Origin: Bacteroidota bacterium
GTDB lineage: Bacteria > Bacteroidota > Ignavibacteria > SZUA-365
Direction of reading: 5' to 3'
Assembly: GCA_014860565.1 (NCBI GenBank)
Contig: JACZJN010000031.1
Location: 1 to 64,000 of the forward strand
Length of the DNA: 64,000 bases
A program made the translations under genes and the position numbers. Below, piece by piece: positions 18,341 through 30,928 of the stretch (its first letter is position 1; the number at the start of each line of letters is the position of its first letter). The notes under the pieces were generated by a model that saw only the letters and a program-made list of their open reading frames with translations, was not told where the DNA came from and made no database searches.

Positions 18341-21300
18341 ATGTATCGAGGATTCTCCCGACAAGCGTTGACGTATATGGCGGTTCTTCTTGGGCTGGGG
18401 ATGCTGCTGGCGCCATTTATGGGAGCAGTCACCGCAGGTGCCGGGAGATCTGCCGAACAGACACCTCGCTCTCGCGCCGTTGCGCCGGCCAGTAACCTGG
18501 ACAGGCGCATCGAGCGGTCGCTCTCGTCGGATAGTGTTCGATTTCAAGAAAACCGGGGACAGTTCGTCGATACCCACGGTCAACCCTGCAGCGAGATTCA
18601 GTACACCGCGAAACTCCCCGGTGCCTCTGTCTACCTCCGGCCGGATGGTATCAGCACGGTGCTCGTTCAGAACGGAAAGGATGATCCGGTATCCGAATTG
18701 TCAGTGAGTACCCGGTCCGGCACCCGCTATTGTCGTGTTGATATGACGCTGCTCGGATGCAATGCTGCGTCTCGCCTGTCACCGAGAGAACAGGCGGATG
18801 GTGTTGTGAACTTCTATTCAACGCGTTATCCCGAGGGACTCCGCGGCGTACGCGAGTTTCATCGGGTGGTATACGAGGAGATCTACCCGCATATCGATTT
18901 GGAGGTTTTCGCGGCGGAAGGAAGGCTCAAATACAACTTCATTGTCCATCCGGGGGGAAATCCACAGCAGATCCGAATGCTGTACGATGGTGCGGACGAC
19001 ATTACCGTCGCCGCTGATGGCTCCCTGGTGATCACCACACCACTGGGGAACATCGAGGAGAACGCACCGCAATCCTGGACGGCTGAAACGAAGCGGTCCG
19101 TGCGCGCGGCCTTCAGGATGCATGATCGGTGCGTCAGCTTCGAGATCGGACAGTACGACAGTACCCAAACCCTGATCATCGATCCCTGGGCGACATATTA
19201 TGGCGGATATGACCATGATTTCGGTCACTCGATCGCTGTCGATGCATCGGGAAACGTGTTCGCCACCGGAGCGGCAGCCAGTCCGACACTGATCGCGTCT
19301 CCGGGGGCGTATCGGGAGTCGTACTCGGGATCGCGCAACGATGGCTTTATCGTCAAATTCAATTCCGCCGGGATGCGGGTGTGGGCGACATATTTCGAAA
19401 GCAACATTGAGAGCATGCCCAGCGCAGGGTACTCAGGATGGCCTGTAACGAGCATCGTCGTCCATCCGGATCAAGGGATCTGCGTCGGTTCAACCTGTCA
19501 AGGCAGCACAGCGGGTGTTGATGATGGCGATATCGCTGTCCGGAAGTTCACAACCGACGGGCTGCTGAGCTGGGAGCGATTCATCCGCGGTCCCAGTTAT
19601 GAGCGGTGTTCACGAATCACAACCGATGCGCAGGGAAACGTCATCGTCGTCGGCTGGTCCATGAGTACGACCGGCATTGCGACCAGCGGTGCGTTTCAGG
19701 CGCAGAATAACGGCTATGTTGATGGCGTCGTGGCGAAATTCACTTCGACCGGCACACTTCTCTGGTCAACGTATCTCGGAGGACTTCTTACGGATTTGTC
19801 CTGGGGAGTCGTCGCGGATGTTCAGGGGAATATCTACGTTGCCGGGGCGACAATCAGCCCGGATGGGATTTCCACGCCTGGCGCATTCCAGACAACGCTC
19901 CAGCCGGGACCTGCAAATCATAACTGGGATGCGTTCCTTGTGAAATTCAATAGTAACGGTGTGCGGCTGTGGGGGACGTATTTCGGTGCAGCGAACGACG
20001 AGGATTGGATAAATCTCGCGATCGATGACCAGGCAAATCTGTACCTGGTCGGCTGGTCACGATCCCCGAACGGTTTAGCCACACCCGGCGCGTATATGAC
20101 GACGAACCACCTCGGTTCCTTTCTTGCGAAATTCACTTCGGATGGGCGACGAATCTGGTCCACATTCATCAGCGATGAAAGTCCGAATATGGTGAGATTG
20201 CAGGCGATCGCTGTTGCGCAGAGCGGACGCATCTTTCTGGGAGGCGAGGTTCAGGGACAGTTCTCCCAGGCAGGATCTCCTGGTACGCATCAGCCGGAAA
20301 AGAAAAGTTATCAGGACGGCTTCCTGACAGTGTTCACTCCTGATGGTGGCTTCGATTGGGCGACGTACTTCGGCGGGGAGTACAACGATGCTATCACTGG
20401 CCTCTGCCTCGATGCGAACGAAGACCTCTATTTCGTCGGGTGGACGATGAGCGCCCATCACATCGCGACGAAAGATGCGTATCAGCCGCATCTTCTCGGG
20501 ACGTACGATGCCTTCATCACGGTCATGCGTGGTGGTCTGATCTGCGACAGTTCCGGCATGCTCCTGCATCCGGTCGATACCACGGTGTGCGAGGGACAGG
20601 GACTCAGCTTCTCGGCAGCAGCGTTCGGCCCGATGCTCTCGTTCCAATGGCAGGTCGACACCGGTTCGGGCTTCGTCGATGTCGTCGCGAATTCGGTGTA
20701 TTATGGGGAAGCGACGCCGTTGCTCGCCATTCGAGCCGCAAGATGGACGGATTCAGGAAACAGGTATCGTTGCGTGATTACCGACCGTTGTTTTCGGGAG
20801 CTGCGCAGCGATTCTGTCACGCTGAGCGTTCTGCCTTCCCCCGAAGTGTATATCACCGCGCTTGGTCCGACCAGGCTTTGTAAAGGGGGACTTGTACCGC
20901 TCGTCGCGACAGCGGATCCCTCACTCCGATATATCTGGAGACGCGACGGAATCGATATCCCCGGTGCGGACGGACCGCTGTTCAACGCAACCGAAGCTGG
21001 CTCGTATAATGTGGTGGTCGTAAATGCGCTGGACTGTCAGGATACCTCGAACGCGATTCTCGTGGAAATCAATCCCGGTCCAGGCGCAATCCTGCAACCG
21101 GGTGATTCGGTCGCGCTCTGTCCCGGCGACCTGATTCGATTGAATGTCATCACCACGTCGGCGATACAGTTTCGCTGGCTGTGCGACGGAATCGATATGA
21201 ATGCACCGAACCGTCCGTATCTCGATGTTCGCCGGGAAGGACTCTACAGGGTGATTGCCACGGATGTTGACGGATGCGCTGATACGTCCGATGTGACACT

Positions 21301-24300
21301 GGTGAGGATGCTTCAAGGTCCGGGAGCGTCTCTGTTGGCGTCGGGATCTCTTGCATTCTGCCGAGGGGACAGTGTCGTCCTACGTGCGAACACCGGTAAC
21401 GGACTGCAGTATCGATGGATGAGAAATGGGATTATTCTCGACTCCGTCCGGACGAGCAGACTCGTGGTCAGGGCATCCGGTTCGTACCGCGTGCTCGTCA
21501 CCAATGATGAAGGATGTACGGATACTTCCACAGCGGTTTCGATCTCGGCAGGACCCGACGCGGGGATTACGCTCAGTGGTCCCACCGAACTCTGCGAAGG
21601 TGATACGCTCTGGCTCGTCACGGCTACAGGCCGAGGGATTACCTATCACTGGACGAAGGACGATGTCGACCTGCCCGGTGTGACCACGGGCATTCTCCCC
21701 GCAACATCTTCCGGTGACTACCGTGTCATTGTCATCGATTCCCTGGGCTGTATCGACACTTCTCGTATTGTCACGGTCACGATGCTGCCCGGTCCGAGCG
21801 CACATCTGCTCGCCACCGGACCGACGGAGTTCTGTCCCGGGGACAGCGTCGTACTGCGGGCGGACACCGGCTCGGGTTTCCTCTATCAATGGTTGCTCGA
21901 CGGACGGCGGATCCTCGGCGCAGTCACGGACCGCTACGTCGCACGAACCGTTGGTCGGTATCAAGTGATCATTTTCGATTCGCTGGGGTGTCGGGACTCA
22001 TCAGAAGTCTTGTTCGTGAACCCATGGCCACCTCCCCTGGCAGCCGCGGGGGCGGATACGATGGTCTGCCATGGTGAAAGTGTGCGGTTGGGAAATCGGC
22101 TGTCGGGAAGTCCGCCTCTTCGCGAATGTACCTGGTCGCCGACGACGGGACTCGATAGCGCAAATGTCGCACAGCCATTGGCCTCCCCACAAGGGACGAC
22201 GCTCTACATCCTGAGAGCGACAGACGAGCATGGGTGTACAGTGACGGATTCCGTGCGCGTCGTCGTGCACGATTCACCGGCGCCGGTGATCATTGCCGGA
22301 GGGCCGCTGACCTTCTGCCAGGGAGATTCGGTCGAATTGTTCACGGCACCGGGATTCGAATCCTACCTCTGGCAACCGGGTGGTGAACGCGGCAATCGCA
22401 TCCGGGTGGGCGGCAGTGGGAGCTACAGCGTCGAGGTTGAGAATGCGGCGGGTTGCCGGGGGATTTCTCCGCCGATGGAGGTGACGGTGCACTCCCTTCC
22501 TGTTGTTTCGATTGATGGTCCGCTCAGTGTCTGTCGCAACGCACGAGGCATTTATTCGGTACCCGGGGAGCCGGGCGTCTCTTACAGATGGTCCGTGGTT
22601 TCAGGTCTTATCCTCTCTCGGGCAGACAGCGCAGCGGTACAGGTGCGGTGGGATACGAATGGACTGGGCGTTGTCTCCCTGACCGCACAACATCTCACTA
22701 CAGGGTGCATTGCGACACGGGCGGATACGATCAGTGTATCAGAATCATTGCAGCCGCGTATCACACCCAATCCAGCCCTCCTTTGCGCCGGTGACAGCAT
22801 CGAGCTCGATGCGGGAAGCGGCTATTCTACATACTCATGGTCCACCGGCGAGACGGAACAGAAAATCATTGTTCGGGCTGGCGGATCGTATGCCGTGCAT
22901 GTCAGCGACGAAGGCGGCTGTGAAGGAACGGATACCGTGGTCGTGACAGTACTTCCCCCGCTGCCTGTTTCGATCGAGCTGTCCGGATCGCGGCGCTTCT
23001 GTCAGGGAGACAGTGTTGTGCTGCGGACGCAGCTGCCGTATCTCCATTACCAGTGGCTGCATGATGGCATCGAAACGGGTGACACGGCACGGTCCCTGAC
23101 CGTGAGGACCAGCGGAACGTACGTCGTCCGCGTTCGTGATGCGAATGGTTGCGCGGCTGAATCTCCTCCGGAACCTCTCGAATCCAGCACCATCGGTGAG
23201 GTCCGTTTGACGGGACCGAATACCGGGTGTGTATCCGATACGGCGGAATACGTGCTGTCTCCGATTGGCCTGTACACATACCACTGGACTCTCACGGGCG
23301 GGAGCATCGTCAGCGGGATAGGGACATCAGCTGTGCGCGTGATCTGGACCACCCCCGGCAGCAATCGCGTGCACGTTGAGGTTCTTGATACCACGAGTGG
23401 ATGCCGGGGAAACGCGGCATTGCAGGTCGCTGTCGGGGCGGGAATCACTCCAGGCATACGGGCGCTCGATGATACGGTCTTCTGCGATGGAGGGAATGTC
23501 GTGCTGGAAGCGGACCCCGGATATTGGCAATATTATTGGACGACTGGGGAACAGACCCGCCAGATACTCGTGACCCGCACGGGAAGTTACCGGGTCCGGG
23601 CGTGGGATTCGCTTTGCAGTGGATGGTCGCGTCCGATGTACATTACGGTTCTCCCCGCACCGGCGCCGTCGATACTTCCTCCGGGACCGCTCTGGATCTG
23701 TGCGGGGGATTCCTTGCGGCTCGAAGCTTCGGACGGGTATGTCGCATACCGCTGGACCCGGGACGGAGCGGCTCTGACGGGAAAGGACCGCTTCCTGACC
23801 GTACGGGACAGCGGAAACTATCGGGTCGAAGTCATGGATGCACAGGGCTGTGAAGGGAGCGCGCCACCAGTGCGGGTTTCAATCCATCCGTTGACACTTG
23901 CGGAGATCAGCGTCGATGGAGTGGTTCTGACAGCATCGGATGGCATCGCCTGGCAGTGGTGGCTGGATGATTCGTTACTCACGGGAGCGGTCACTCGCAG
24001 TGTCACGGTTCCTCGCAGTGGTCGCTACACCGTATATGTCACAGATACGAACGGTTGTATGGCGGAGTCGGAACCGGTGGATGTAACGCTCGTCGGTGCC
24101 TCATGCACTCTGGCATTGCCGGATTTGCTTGTCCGGCCCGGCGACCGCTTCAGTATTCCCATCCTGTTGGCGGAGGAGGAAGGGCTGAGGCGAGCAGGAG
24201 CAGACAGCGTGCGCTTCACGTTGCTTTTCGACCGGACAGTTCTCCTCCCCGAATCGATGCCTTTTGTCGACAGTATACGGTTCCGGAAAGTGTCTGTCCA

Positions 24301-24757
24301 GGCGACGCGGGTGGAGGCAGGACAGGTGCTCGCGCGCGTCGATGTTCTGGCCCTCTGGGGCGCGACGAACGAGACACCGCTCACGCTTTCCGAGGTCCGA
24401 TGGACCGGAACCGCGGTGGACGTTACCCAGCGTGCAGGACGTGTCCGTTTGGAACTCTGTCAGGAAGGGGGTACGCGGTTGTATCAGGCGGGGGGGAGGA
24501 CACAGTTCCTCGGCTCGCGCCCGAATCCGTTCAATGCGTCGACCATCATCGAATACGAGGTAGGGGAAGCAGGGGTGATGGAATTGTCCGTGCACGACGT
24601 GCTCGGGCGGCGTGTCGCGGTGCTCGCGCACGGGGAAATGCAGCCGGGTGTCTACCAAGCCATTTTCACGGCCGATGCCCTGCCGTCAGGCTCGTATGTT
24701 TCCATTCTTCGCAGTGAAACCATAACGGTCTTCCACTGGCTGGTGCTTGTGAAATGA
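18341..24757 (+). CDS. Giant T9SS surface protein: SBBP repeats, about 14 Ig/PKD-like modules, cohesin-like domain
   Basis: 2138 residues from the ATG at 18341, with GGAGG upstream; the earlier ATG at 18230 has no site. A signal anchor lies at about residues 10-32. Next come an N-terminal domain ('RFQENRGQFVDTHG') typical of SBBP proteins and SBBP beta-propeller repeats at about 285-725 ('WATYYGGYDHDFGHSIAVDA', 'YVAGATISPDG'). From about 730 to 1925 there are roughly 14 Ig/PKD-like modules, most carrying a C-x-G-D-S-V-x-L signature ('FCRGDSVVLRA', 'FCPGDSVVLRA', 'FCQGDSVVLRT'). A cohesin-like region ('LPDLLVRPGDRFSIPILL') and a T9SS domain ('SRPNPFNASTIIEYEV') finish it. It is probably a filamentous adhesin. 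Its stop overlaps the start of the next gene, an OmpA-family protein. Confidence 0.88.
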   Translation: MYRGFSRQALTYMAVLLGLGMLLAPFMGAVTAGAGRSAEQTPRSRAVAPASNLDRRIERSLSSDSVRFQENRGQFVDTHGQPCSEIQYTAKLPGASVYLRPDGISTVLVQNGKDDPVSELSVSTRSGTRYCRVDMTLLGCNAASRLSPREQADGVVNFYSTRYPEGLRGVREFHRVVYEEIYPHIDLEVFAAEGRLKYNFIVHPGGNPQQIRMLYDGADDITVAADGSLVITTPLGNIEENAPQSWTAETKRSVRAAFRMHDRCVSFEIGQYDSTQTLIIDPWATYYGGYDHDFGHSIAVDASGNVFATGAAASPTLIASPGAYRESYSGSRNDGFIVKFNSAGMRVWATYFESNIESMPSAGYSGWPVTSIVVHPDQGICVGSTCQGSTAGVDDGDIAVRKFTTDGLLSWERFIRGPSYERCSRITTDAQGNVIVVGWSMSTTGIATSGAFQAQNNGYVDGVVAKFTSTGTLLWSTYLGGLLTDLSWGVVADVQGNIYVAGATISPDGISTPGAFQTTLQPGPANHNWDAFLVKFNSNGVRLWGTYFGAANDEDWINLAIDDQANLYLVGWSRSPNGLATPGAYMTTNHLGSFLAKFTSDGRRIWSTFISDESPNMVRLQAIAVAQSGRIFLGGEVQGQFSQAGSPGTHQPEKKSYQDGFLTVFTPDGGFDWATYFGGEYNDAITGLCLDANEDLYFVGWTMSAHHIATKDAYQPHLLGTYDAFITVMRGGLICDSSGMLLHPVDTTVCEGQGLSFSAAAFGPMLSFQWQVDTGSGFVDVVANSVYYGEATPLLAIRAARWTDSGNRYRCVITDRCFRELRSDSVTLSVLPSPEVYITALGPTRLCKGGLVPLVATADPSLRYIWRRDGIDIPGADGPLFNATEAGSYNVVVVNALDCQDTSNAILVEINPGPGAILQPGDSVALCPGDLIRLNVITTSAIQFRWLCDGIDMNAPNRPYLDVRREGLYRVIATDVDGCADTSDVTLVRMLQGPGASLLASGSLAFCRGDSVVLRANTGNGLQYRWMRNGIILDSVRTSRLVVRASGSYRVLVTNDEGCTDTSTAVSISAGPDAGITLSGPTELCEGDTLWLVTATGRGITYHWTKDDVDLPGVTTGILPATSSGDYRVIVIDSLGCIDTSRIVTVTMLPGPSAHLLATGPTEFCPGDSVVLRADTGSGFLYQWLLDGRRILGAVTDRYVARTVGRYQVIIFDSLGCRDSSEVLFVNPWPPPLAAAGADTMVCHGESVRLGNRLSGSPPLRECTWSPTTGLDSANVAQPLASPQGTTLYILRATDEHGCTVTDSVRVVVHDSPAPVIIAGGPLTFCQGDSVELFTAPGFESYLWQPGGERGNRIRVGGSGSYSVEVENAAGCRGISPPMEVTVHSLPVVSIDGPLSVCRNARGIYSVPGEPGVSYRWSVVSGLILSRADSAAVQVRWDTNGLGVVSLTAQHLTTGCIATRADTISVSESLQPRITPNPALLCAGDSIELDAGSGYSTYSWSTGETEQKIIVRAGGSYAVHVSDEGGCEGTDTVVVTVLPPLPVSIELSGSRRFCQGDSVVLRTQLPYLHYQWLHDGIETGDTARSLTVRTSGTYVVRVRDANGCAAESPPEPLESSTIGEVRLTGPNTGCVSDTAEYVLSPIGLYTYHWTLTGGSIVSGIGTSAVRVIWTTPGSNRVHVEVLDTTSGCRGNAALQVAVGAGITPGIRALDDTVFCDGGNVVLEADPGYWQYYWTTGEQTRQILVTRTGSYRVRAWDSLCSGWSRPMYITVLPAPAPSILPPGPLWICAGDSLRLEASDGYVAYRWTRDGAALTGKDRFLTVRDSGNYRVEVMDAQGCEGSAPPVRVSIHPLTLAEISVDGVVLTASDGIAWQWWLDDSLLTGAVTRSVTVPRSGRYTVYVTDTNGCMAESEPVDVTLVGASCTLALPDLLVRPGDRFSIPILLAEEEGLRRAGADSVRFTLLFDRTVLLPESMPFVDSIRFRKVSVQATRVEAGQVLARVDVLALWGATNETPLTLSEVRWTGTAVDVTQRAGRVRLELCQEGGTRLYQAGGRTQFLGSRPNPFNASTIIEYEVGEAGVMELSVHDVLGRRVAVLAHGEMQPGVYQAIFTADALPSGSYVSILRSETITVFHWLVLVK

Positions 24758-26799
24758 ATCCTGCGCGAAATCAGAGACGGGATCATGGTGTGAGAAAACC
24801 GGATGTACGCAATTCGCTACGCAGGGTGTCCGCGATCGTCCCAGTGCTGTTGTTTCTGGCCTTCAGTCAATCCGCGGGTCAGACTCTGTACCGCTCCTCG
24901 GTTGGGATATTCGGGGCGTACATCAGAAATTTTCACGATGCGGATTTCCGCGCGCTTCCCGGTGTTCCGAACTGCTGTCCGAAATTCGAATCGGGTGTTG
25001 GCGATGGGGGCGCTCTCGGTCTACTTTACGAGACTCCGATCTCGGATCGCATCGTGTTCTCCATGCGTGCGGCGTACATGACCCAAGGTGCACGACTGAC
25101 TGCTGACGAGGTACTCCCTGTCGCTGTCGGTGGTGTGTCGAGCCCGGCGGTCATCGCACACTCGATCGACGTCACATTGCCTTCCCTCGGAATTGAACCG
25201 GGGGTGTATTATCCTCTCGGTGACCGGCTTGCTGTCCACGGTGGCATACGCCTTGCATTGCAAATCGCACCGGAGTATCGCCAACAGGAGACGCTGATCC
25301 GTCCGGAAAGCGGGACGTTCGAGAATGGGCGCCGCATTCGGAACGAGTACGCGGGAGCTTTGCCTGAATACGCACCGCTGTCGCTCGCGTTGGTTGCCGG
25401 GGTGAGTTACCGCGTCCCTCTCGATGACCGCGGACGGTTGTCCGCAGCCCCCGAGTTCACATATATTTATGGACTGACACCAATTATATCGTCCTATATC
25501 TGGACGGCTCAATCCTTCCGCGCAGGTATTGTGCTCCGCTACCACCTCGGAGCGGACGGAGAGGAGTTGCCGGCGCAGCCGCCGGTTCCGATGCCACCTT
25601 CGAAACCGCCATCGACGATTGCCGCTCGCATCGCGGTAACGGGTGTTGTCGACGGAATCGAGGTGCCGGTACATGAAATCGTGGTGGAGGAATATCGTTC
25701 GACGAATATGTATCCACTGCTGCCGTATGTGTTTTTTCCCGAACACGCGGCGGAGATCCCGACACGCTATACCCGTGTCGGGAGTCAGGGCGGATTCCGT
25801 GTTGAATCTCTTCGACCGACCTCCACACTAGATGTATATCACCATCTGCTCAATATTATTGGCGAGCGACTGCAGCAGTATCCCGAAGCGACGATCACAC
25901 TCACGGGCTGCAATGCGAACATTGGCGTGGAGAAAGGGGATCTCGCGCTCTCGGGAGCGAGAGCCAATGCCGTTGCGCGCTATCTCACCGGGCAATGGGG
26001 CATCGATTCCACACGCATCGATATCCGTGCCCGGAATCTGCCCGGAATTCCTTCGAACGTGGGCGACCCGGATGGTGTCGTGGAGAACAGACGTGTGGAG
26101 ATCGTCGCATCCGATCCGCGGATCCTCCAGCCGGTCATCCTGCATTCGACGGAAACGCAGTATATCCCTGCGGAATTACATTTGCGCCCCCGCATCACTG
26201 CCGGCGATGGGATACGGAACTGGGCTGTCAATGCAGGATTGCGTGCGCATGTCCCTGCTCGATACTCAGGTGCAGACGCGCCACCGGCCGTGCTGACCTG
26301 GGATGCCGCCGCGGCCCTGCGCGGTGCAAGTGACTCCGTTTCCAGGATTGAAATTGGTTGTGCCGCGGAAGACCTGCTCGGCAGGAAGGTTGAGGCCGAC
26401 GAACAGTCGTTACCTGTACGGTACCGGTTACTTTCCGACCAGCAAAGAGACCGCACGGTTTCGGGCAGGGAAATCCAGCGCTACAGCCTCATTCTCTTTG
26501 ATTTCGATCGGGCGGATCTCGGCACTATGAACAACACCCTGATCCCGCTCATTCGCAGCGAGATCCAGCACGCTTCAACCATCCGCATCACCGGCTACAC
26601 GGATCGAATCGGTGAAAGTGAATACAATACGGGGATCTCGCTCGCCCGGGCACGCAACACTGCGACCGCACTGGGAACGCAAACAGCGATGTTGAAAGGA
26701 CTCGGCGAGAGCGAACCTCTCTTCGATAATGATCTTCCCGAAGGTCGCTTCTATTGCCGGACCGTCATCATCGAAGCCGAGACTCAAGAGATAAAATAA
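24754..26799 (+). CDS. OmpA-family protein: N-terminal beta-barrel plus two OmpA domains
   Basis: 681 residues. The ATG at 24754 overlaps the TGA of the giant protein gene (ATGA), so translation is likely coupled. A signal peptide lies at about residues 25-43 ('VLLFLAFSQSAGQ'). Residues of about 45-270 look like a beta-barrel ('SVGIFGAYIRNF', 'YVFF' strands) with paired Cys in 'NCCPKF'. A proline-rich linker ('PPVPMPPSKPPS') leads to two OmpA-like domains: 'GARANAVARYL' to 'NRRVEI', and 'IRITGYTDRIGES' to 'LPEGRFYCRTV'. It is a paralogue of the gene at 2-1162. It should span the outer membrane and bind peptidoglycan, and may anchor or help export its giant neighbour, which is inference. Confidence 0.87.
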   Translation: MNPARNQRRDHGVRKPDVRNSLRRVSAIVPVLLFLAFSQSAGQTLYRSSVGIFGAYIRNFHDADFRALPGVPNCCPKFESGVGDGGALGLLYETPISDRIVFSMRAAYMTQGARLTADEVLPVAVGGVSSPAVIAHSIDVTLPSLGIEPGVYYPLGDRLAVHGGIRLALQIAPEYRQQETLIRPESGTFENGRRIRNEYAGALPEYAPLSLALVAGVSYRVPLDDRGRLSAAPEFTYIYGLTPIISSYIWTAQSFRAGIVLRYHLGADGEELPAQPPVPMPPSKPPSTIAARIAVTGVVDGIEVPVHEIVVEEYRSTNMYPLLPYVFFPEHAAEIPTRYTRVGSQGGFRVESLRPTSTLDVYHHLLNIIGERLQQYPEATITLTGCNANIGVEKGDLALSGARANAVARYLTGQWGIDSTRIDIRARNLPGIPSNVGDPDGVVENRRVEIVASDPRILQPVILHSTETQYIPAELHLRPRITAGDGIRNWAVNAGLRAHVPARYSGADAPPAVLTWDAAAALRGASDSVSRIEIGCAAEDLLGRKVEADEQSLPVRYRLLSDQQRDRTVSGREIQRYSLILFDFDRADLGTMNNTLIPLIRSEIQHASTIRITGYTDRIGESEYNTGISLARARNTATALGTQTAMLKGLGESEPLFDNDLPEGRFYCRTVIIEAETQEIK

Positions 26800-26826
26800 T
26801 CCTAATGCATCAAGGAAGGAGCAGGC

Positions 26827-27189
26827 GTGGCAGGCAACCCGGGATTTGCGGTGGGAGGGTCGTTGTGTGTTCTCCTTGTTCTCTGCGTTCTTCCGCAGTC
26901 CTCCCATGGCCCGGGAGAAGCCCCGCGTGATCCGGACAGCTGTGTGGTCGATAGGAGAATGACCGGAACGTGGTTGCTACTGGAGCAATCCAACATCGTG
27001 CCGTCCGAGCGGGTACCTGCGGAAATTTCCGCCGTGCATATCCATGCCGACGGCAGTGTGGAGGGTGTGGGGGTGGATGCCGCGAGCGGAACGCTCCGCC
27101 TGGGGGGTGCGCTGAATACGTCCCTGCGTGGCCGCGCAACGGATACGCGCCCATATCCTCGTCAACGGCGATACGCTGCCGCTCAATAA
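26827..27189 (+). CDS. Small secreted hypothetical protein, possibly frameshifted at the 3' end
   Basis: 120 residues from a GTG at 26827, preceded by AAGGAAGGAG. Residues of about 8-28 ('GGSLCVLLVLCVLPQSSHG') form a signal peptide. The central part ('MTGTWLLLEQSNIVPSERVP', 'ISAVHIHADGSVEG') resembles small lipocalin-like secreted proteins. The tail turns into an arginine-rich stretch that looks non-native. A different frame starting just after 27120 reads 'HILVNGDTLPLNKVSS', which looks like a natural continuation and extends to a stop near 27263. A frameshift between about 27110 and 27150 would explain this. The gene follows the OmpA gene by about 27 bp and may be cotranscribed with it. Confidence 0.45.
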   Translation: MAGNPGFAVGGSLCVLLVLCVLPQSSHGPGEAPRDPDSCVVDRRMTGTWLLLEQSNIVPSERVPAEISAVHIHADGSVEGVGVDAASGTLRLGGALNTSLRGRATDTRPYPRQRRYAAAQ

Positions 27190-27302
27190 GGTTTCGTCAA
27201 TCCCGCCGGTTACAAACAGGTGGTACCCTGATCGTGTGGTCTTTCCTGTTTCTCGCTGCTGAATGACCGACTGTCATGCAGGATCGGGACGTTGCGCACC
27301 AC

Positions 27303-27827
27303 TCAGGATTGCAGACGGCGGAGCAGGGCATAGCTCCGCATGCTGATGCTGCCGGCGTCCGTCGTATGCTGGAGAGTGGTCAGCAGTTCATCGAGTTCCT
27401 TTTTCGCTTTCAGCTTATGCCGCAGTGCTTTCAGTACATGACGTGCTCCGTCGCGGACAGCATCGGATGTCATATTCGCCATGAGATATTCGAGCATCGG
27501 TACCGCGGAACTGGGGCCGAGCTTGATCAGCCCTTCCGCCGCCAGCCAGCGAACATCAAAGTCCTCATCCTCCAGCGCCAGGAGGAAGAGTTCCACCGAA
27601 TTGGGATCTGCAATCTGTACAAGCGTTTTAAGGCATTCCCAACGATAGATATGCTTTGGATGTTCGACCAGTTCGGCGAGAAAGTCCACCACCGGTTCTC
27701 CCATATCGGCAAGTGCAAATCTTGCCGCCTGTCGTTTCAGTCCCTCGCGGCTGGCGAGGTTCTTGATGAGTTCGGGAATGCTCTCCCGCTGTTCGGTACT
27801 GAGTGTGGCTGTATTCTGCTTGGACAT
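27303..27827 (-). CDS. HEAT-repeat protein
   Basis: 174 residues from the ATG at 27827, which has TAAGGAGAG upstream; the longer ORF overlaps the ATPase gene. It is built of helical pairs of HEAT type ('LIKNLASREGLKRQAARFAL', 'VDFLAELVEHPKHIYRWECL', 'FDVRWLAAEGLIKLG'). HEAT repeats form protein-binding solenoids. It starts about 10 bp after the P-type ATPase stop codon and is almost certainly in the same operon, so it may bind or regulate the pump. That functional link is inferred from position only. No enzymatic motif, signal peptide or membrane span is present. Confidence 0.75.
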   Translation of the reverse strand: MSKQNTATLSTEQRESIPELIKNLASREGLKRQAARFALADMGEPVVDFLAELVEHPKHIYRWECLKTLVQIADPNSVELFLLALEDEDFDVRWLAAEGLIKLGPSSAVPMLEYLMANMTSDAVRDGARHVLKALRHKLKAKKELDELLTTLQHTTDAGSISMRSYALLRRLQS

Positions 27828-27837
27828 GATGCTCTCC

Positions 27838-30297
<2,460 letters not shown>

Positions 30298-30750
30298 GAT
30301 ATTCTCCCGTACAGTAGTTGAGAATGCGCATGCACACGCCGATTCCGCCCGCATGTGTCGTCGAAGTTGGATAGCGTCCGGGGGAAGGTCCAAACGCATC
30401 CACATGGCATCGTCCGCAGGGCAAAAGCATGGCGTAGGTTGTGCAGAGAGTTTTCAGGGAAAGCCCGCCGAAGGGAGTCGGCAGGAGGATAGAGGAGGGA
30501 ACCCGTGTGTTCGGTGAATTGCATCATTATATGAATCGGGTGCTGGGTATGGATCTCACAGGTCACCGAATTCTGTGCAATATGTTCTCCAGGGCTCGAA
30601 AATCGGGGGACGTAGCCCCGTGACAGTACAGGAGGCTGAAAGTATTGCACACGTATGAAGTCGTGACAGACAGACCCGATATGAGGATAACAGGCCGGAA
30701 TCAGACTTCGTTCCATCGATGGCTCTTCAGCACTTTCGGTAATGCGGCTT

Positions 30751-30782
30751 TAAAGAAAGACCCTGCCGCATGGCAGGGTCTT
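30751..30782 (-). terminator. Rho-independent terminator for the T9SS gene at 30929
   Basis: AAGACCCTGCC (30757-30767) pairs perfectly with GGCAGGGTCTT (30772-30782) around a 4-nt loop. On the minus strand the stem is followed by a T-rich tail (TTCTTTA). Confidence 0.75.
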
Positions 30783-30786
30783 CGTC

Positions 30787-30816
30787 GGCGCAGTAGGATG
30801 CAGTTCGCAGCAGTTC
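30787..30816 (-). other. tRNA-3'-end-like fragment beside a terminator
   Basis: The stretch beginning GGCGCAGTAGGATGCAGTTC matches the fragment at 39975-40001 at most positions. Both sit at the same place beside a terminator hairpin as the 3' end of the tRNA-Val gene at 42668. It is too short and diverged to be a tRNA gene. Confidence 0.35.
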
Positions 30817-30928
30817 AATCGGACTGCCTCTTCAGAAGATTGCCCCCCAAACTTCTTCGTACCGAGTATTTGGCGACTCTACGTGGTAGAGATAGCCGAA
30901 CGCAACCCGCCCTGTTTGCTGGCAGGAT

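Larger units (their letters stand above)
30298..30928. other. Intergenic region between the ATPase and T9SS genes
   Basis: 630 bp with no convincing gene. It contains the ATPase leader and promoter region, a minus-strand terminator at 30751-30782 that ends the transcript from the T9SS gene at 30929, and a short tRNA-3'-end-like fragment at about 30787-30816. Small ORFs on both strands lack ribosome-binding sites. Confidence 0.5.
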
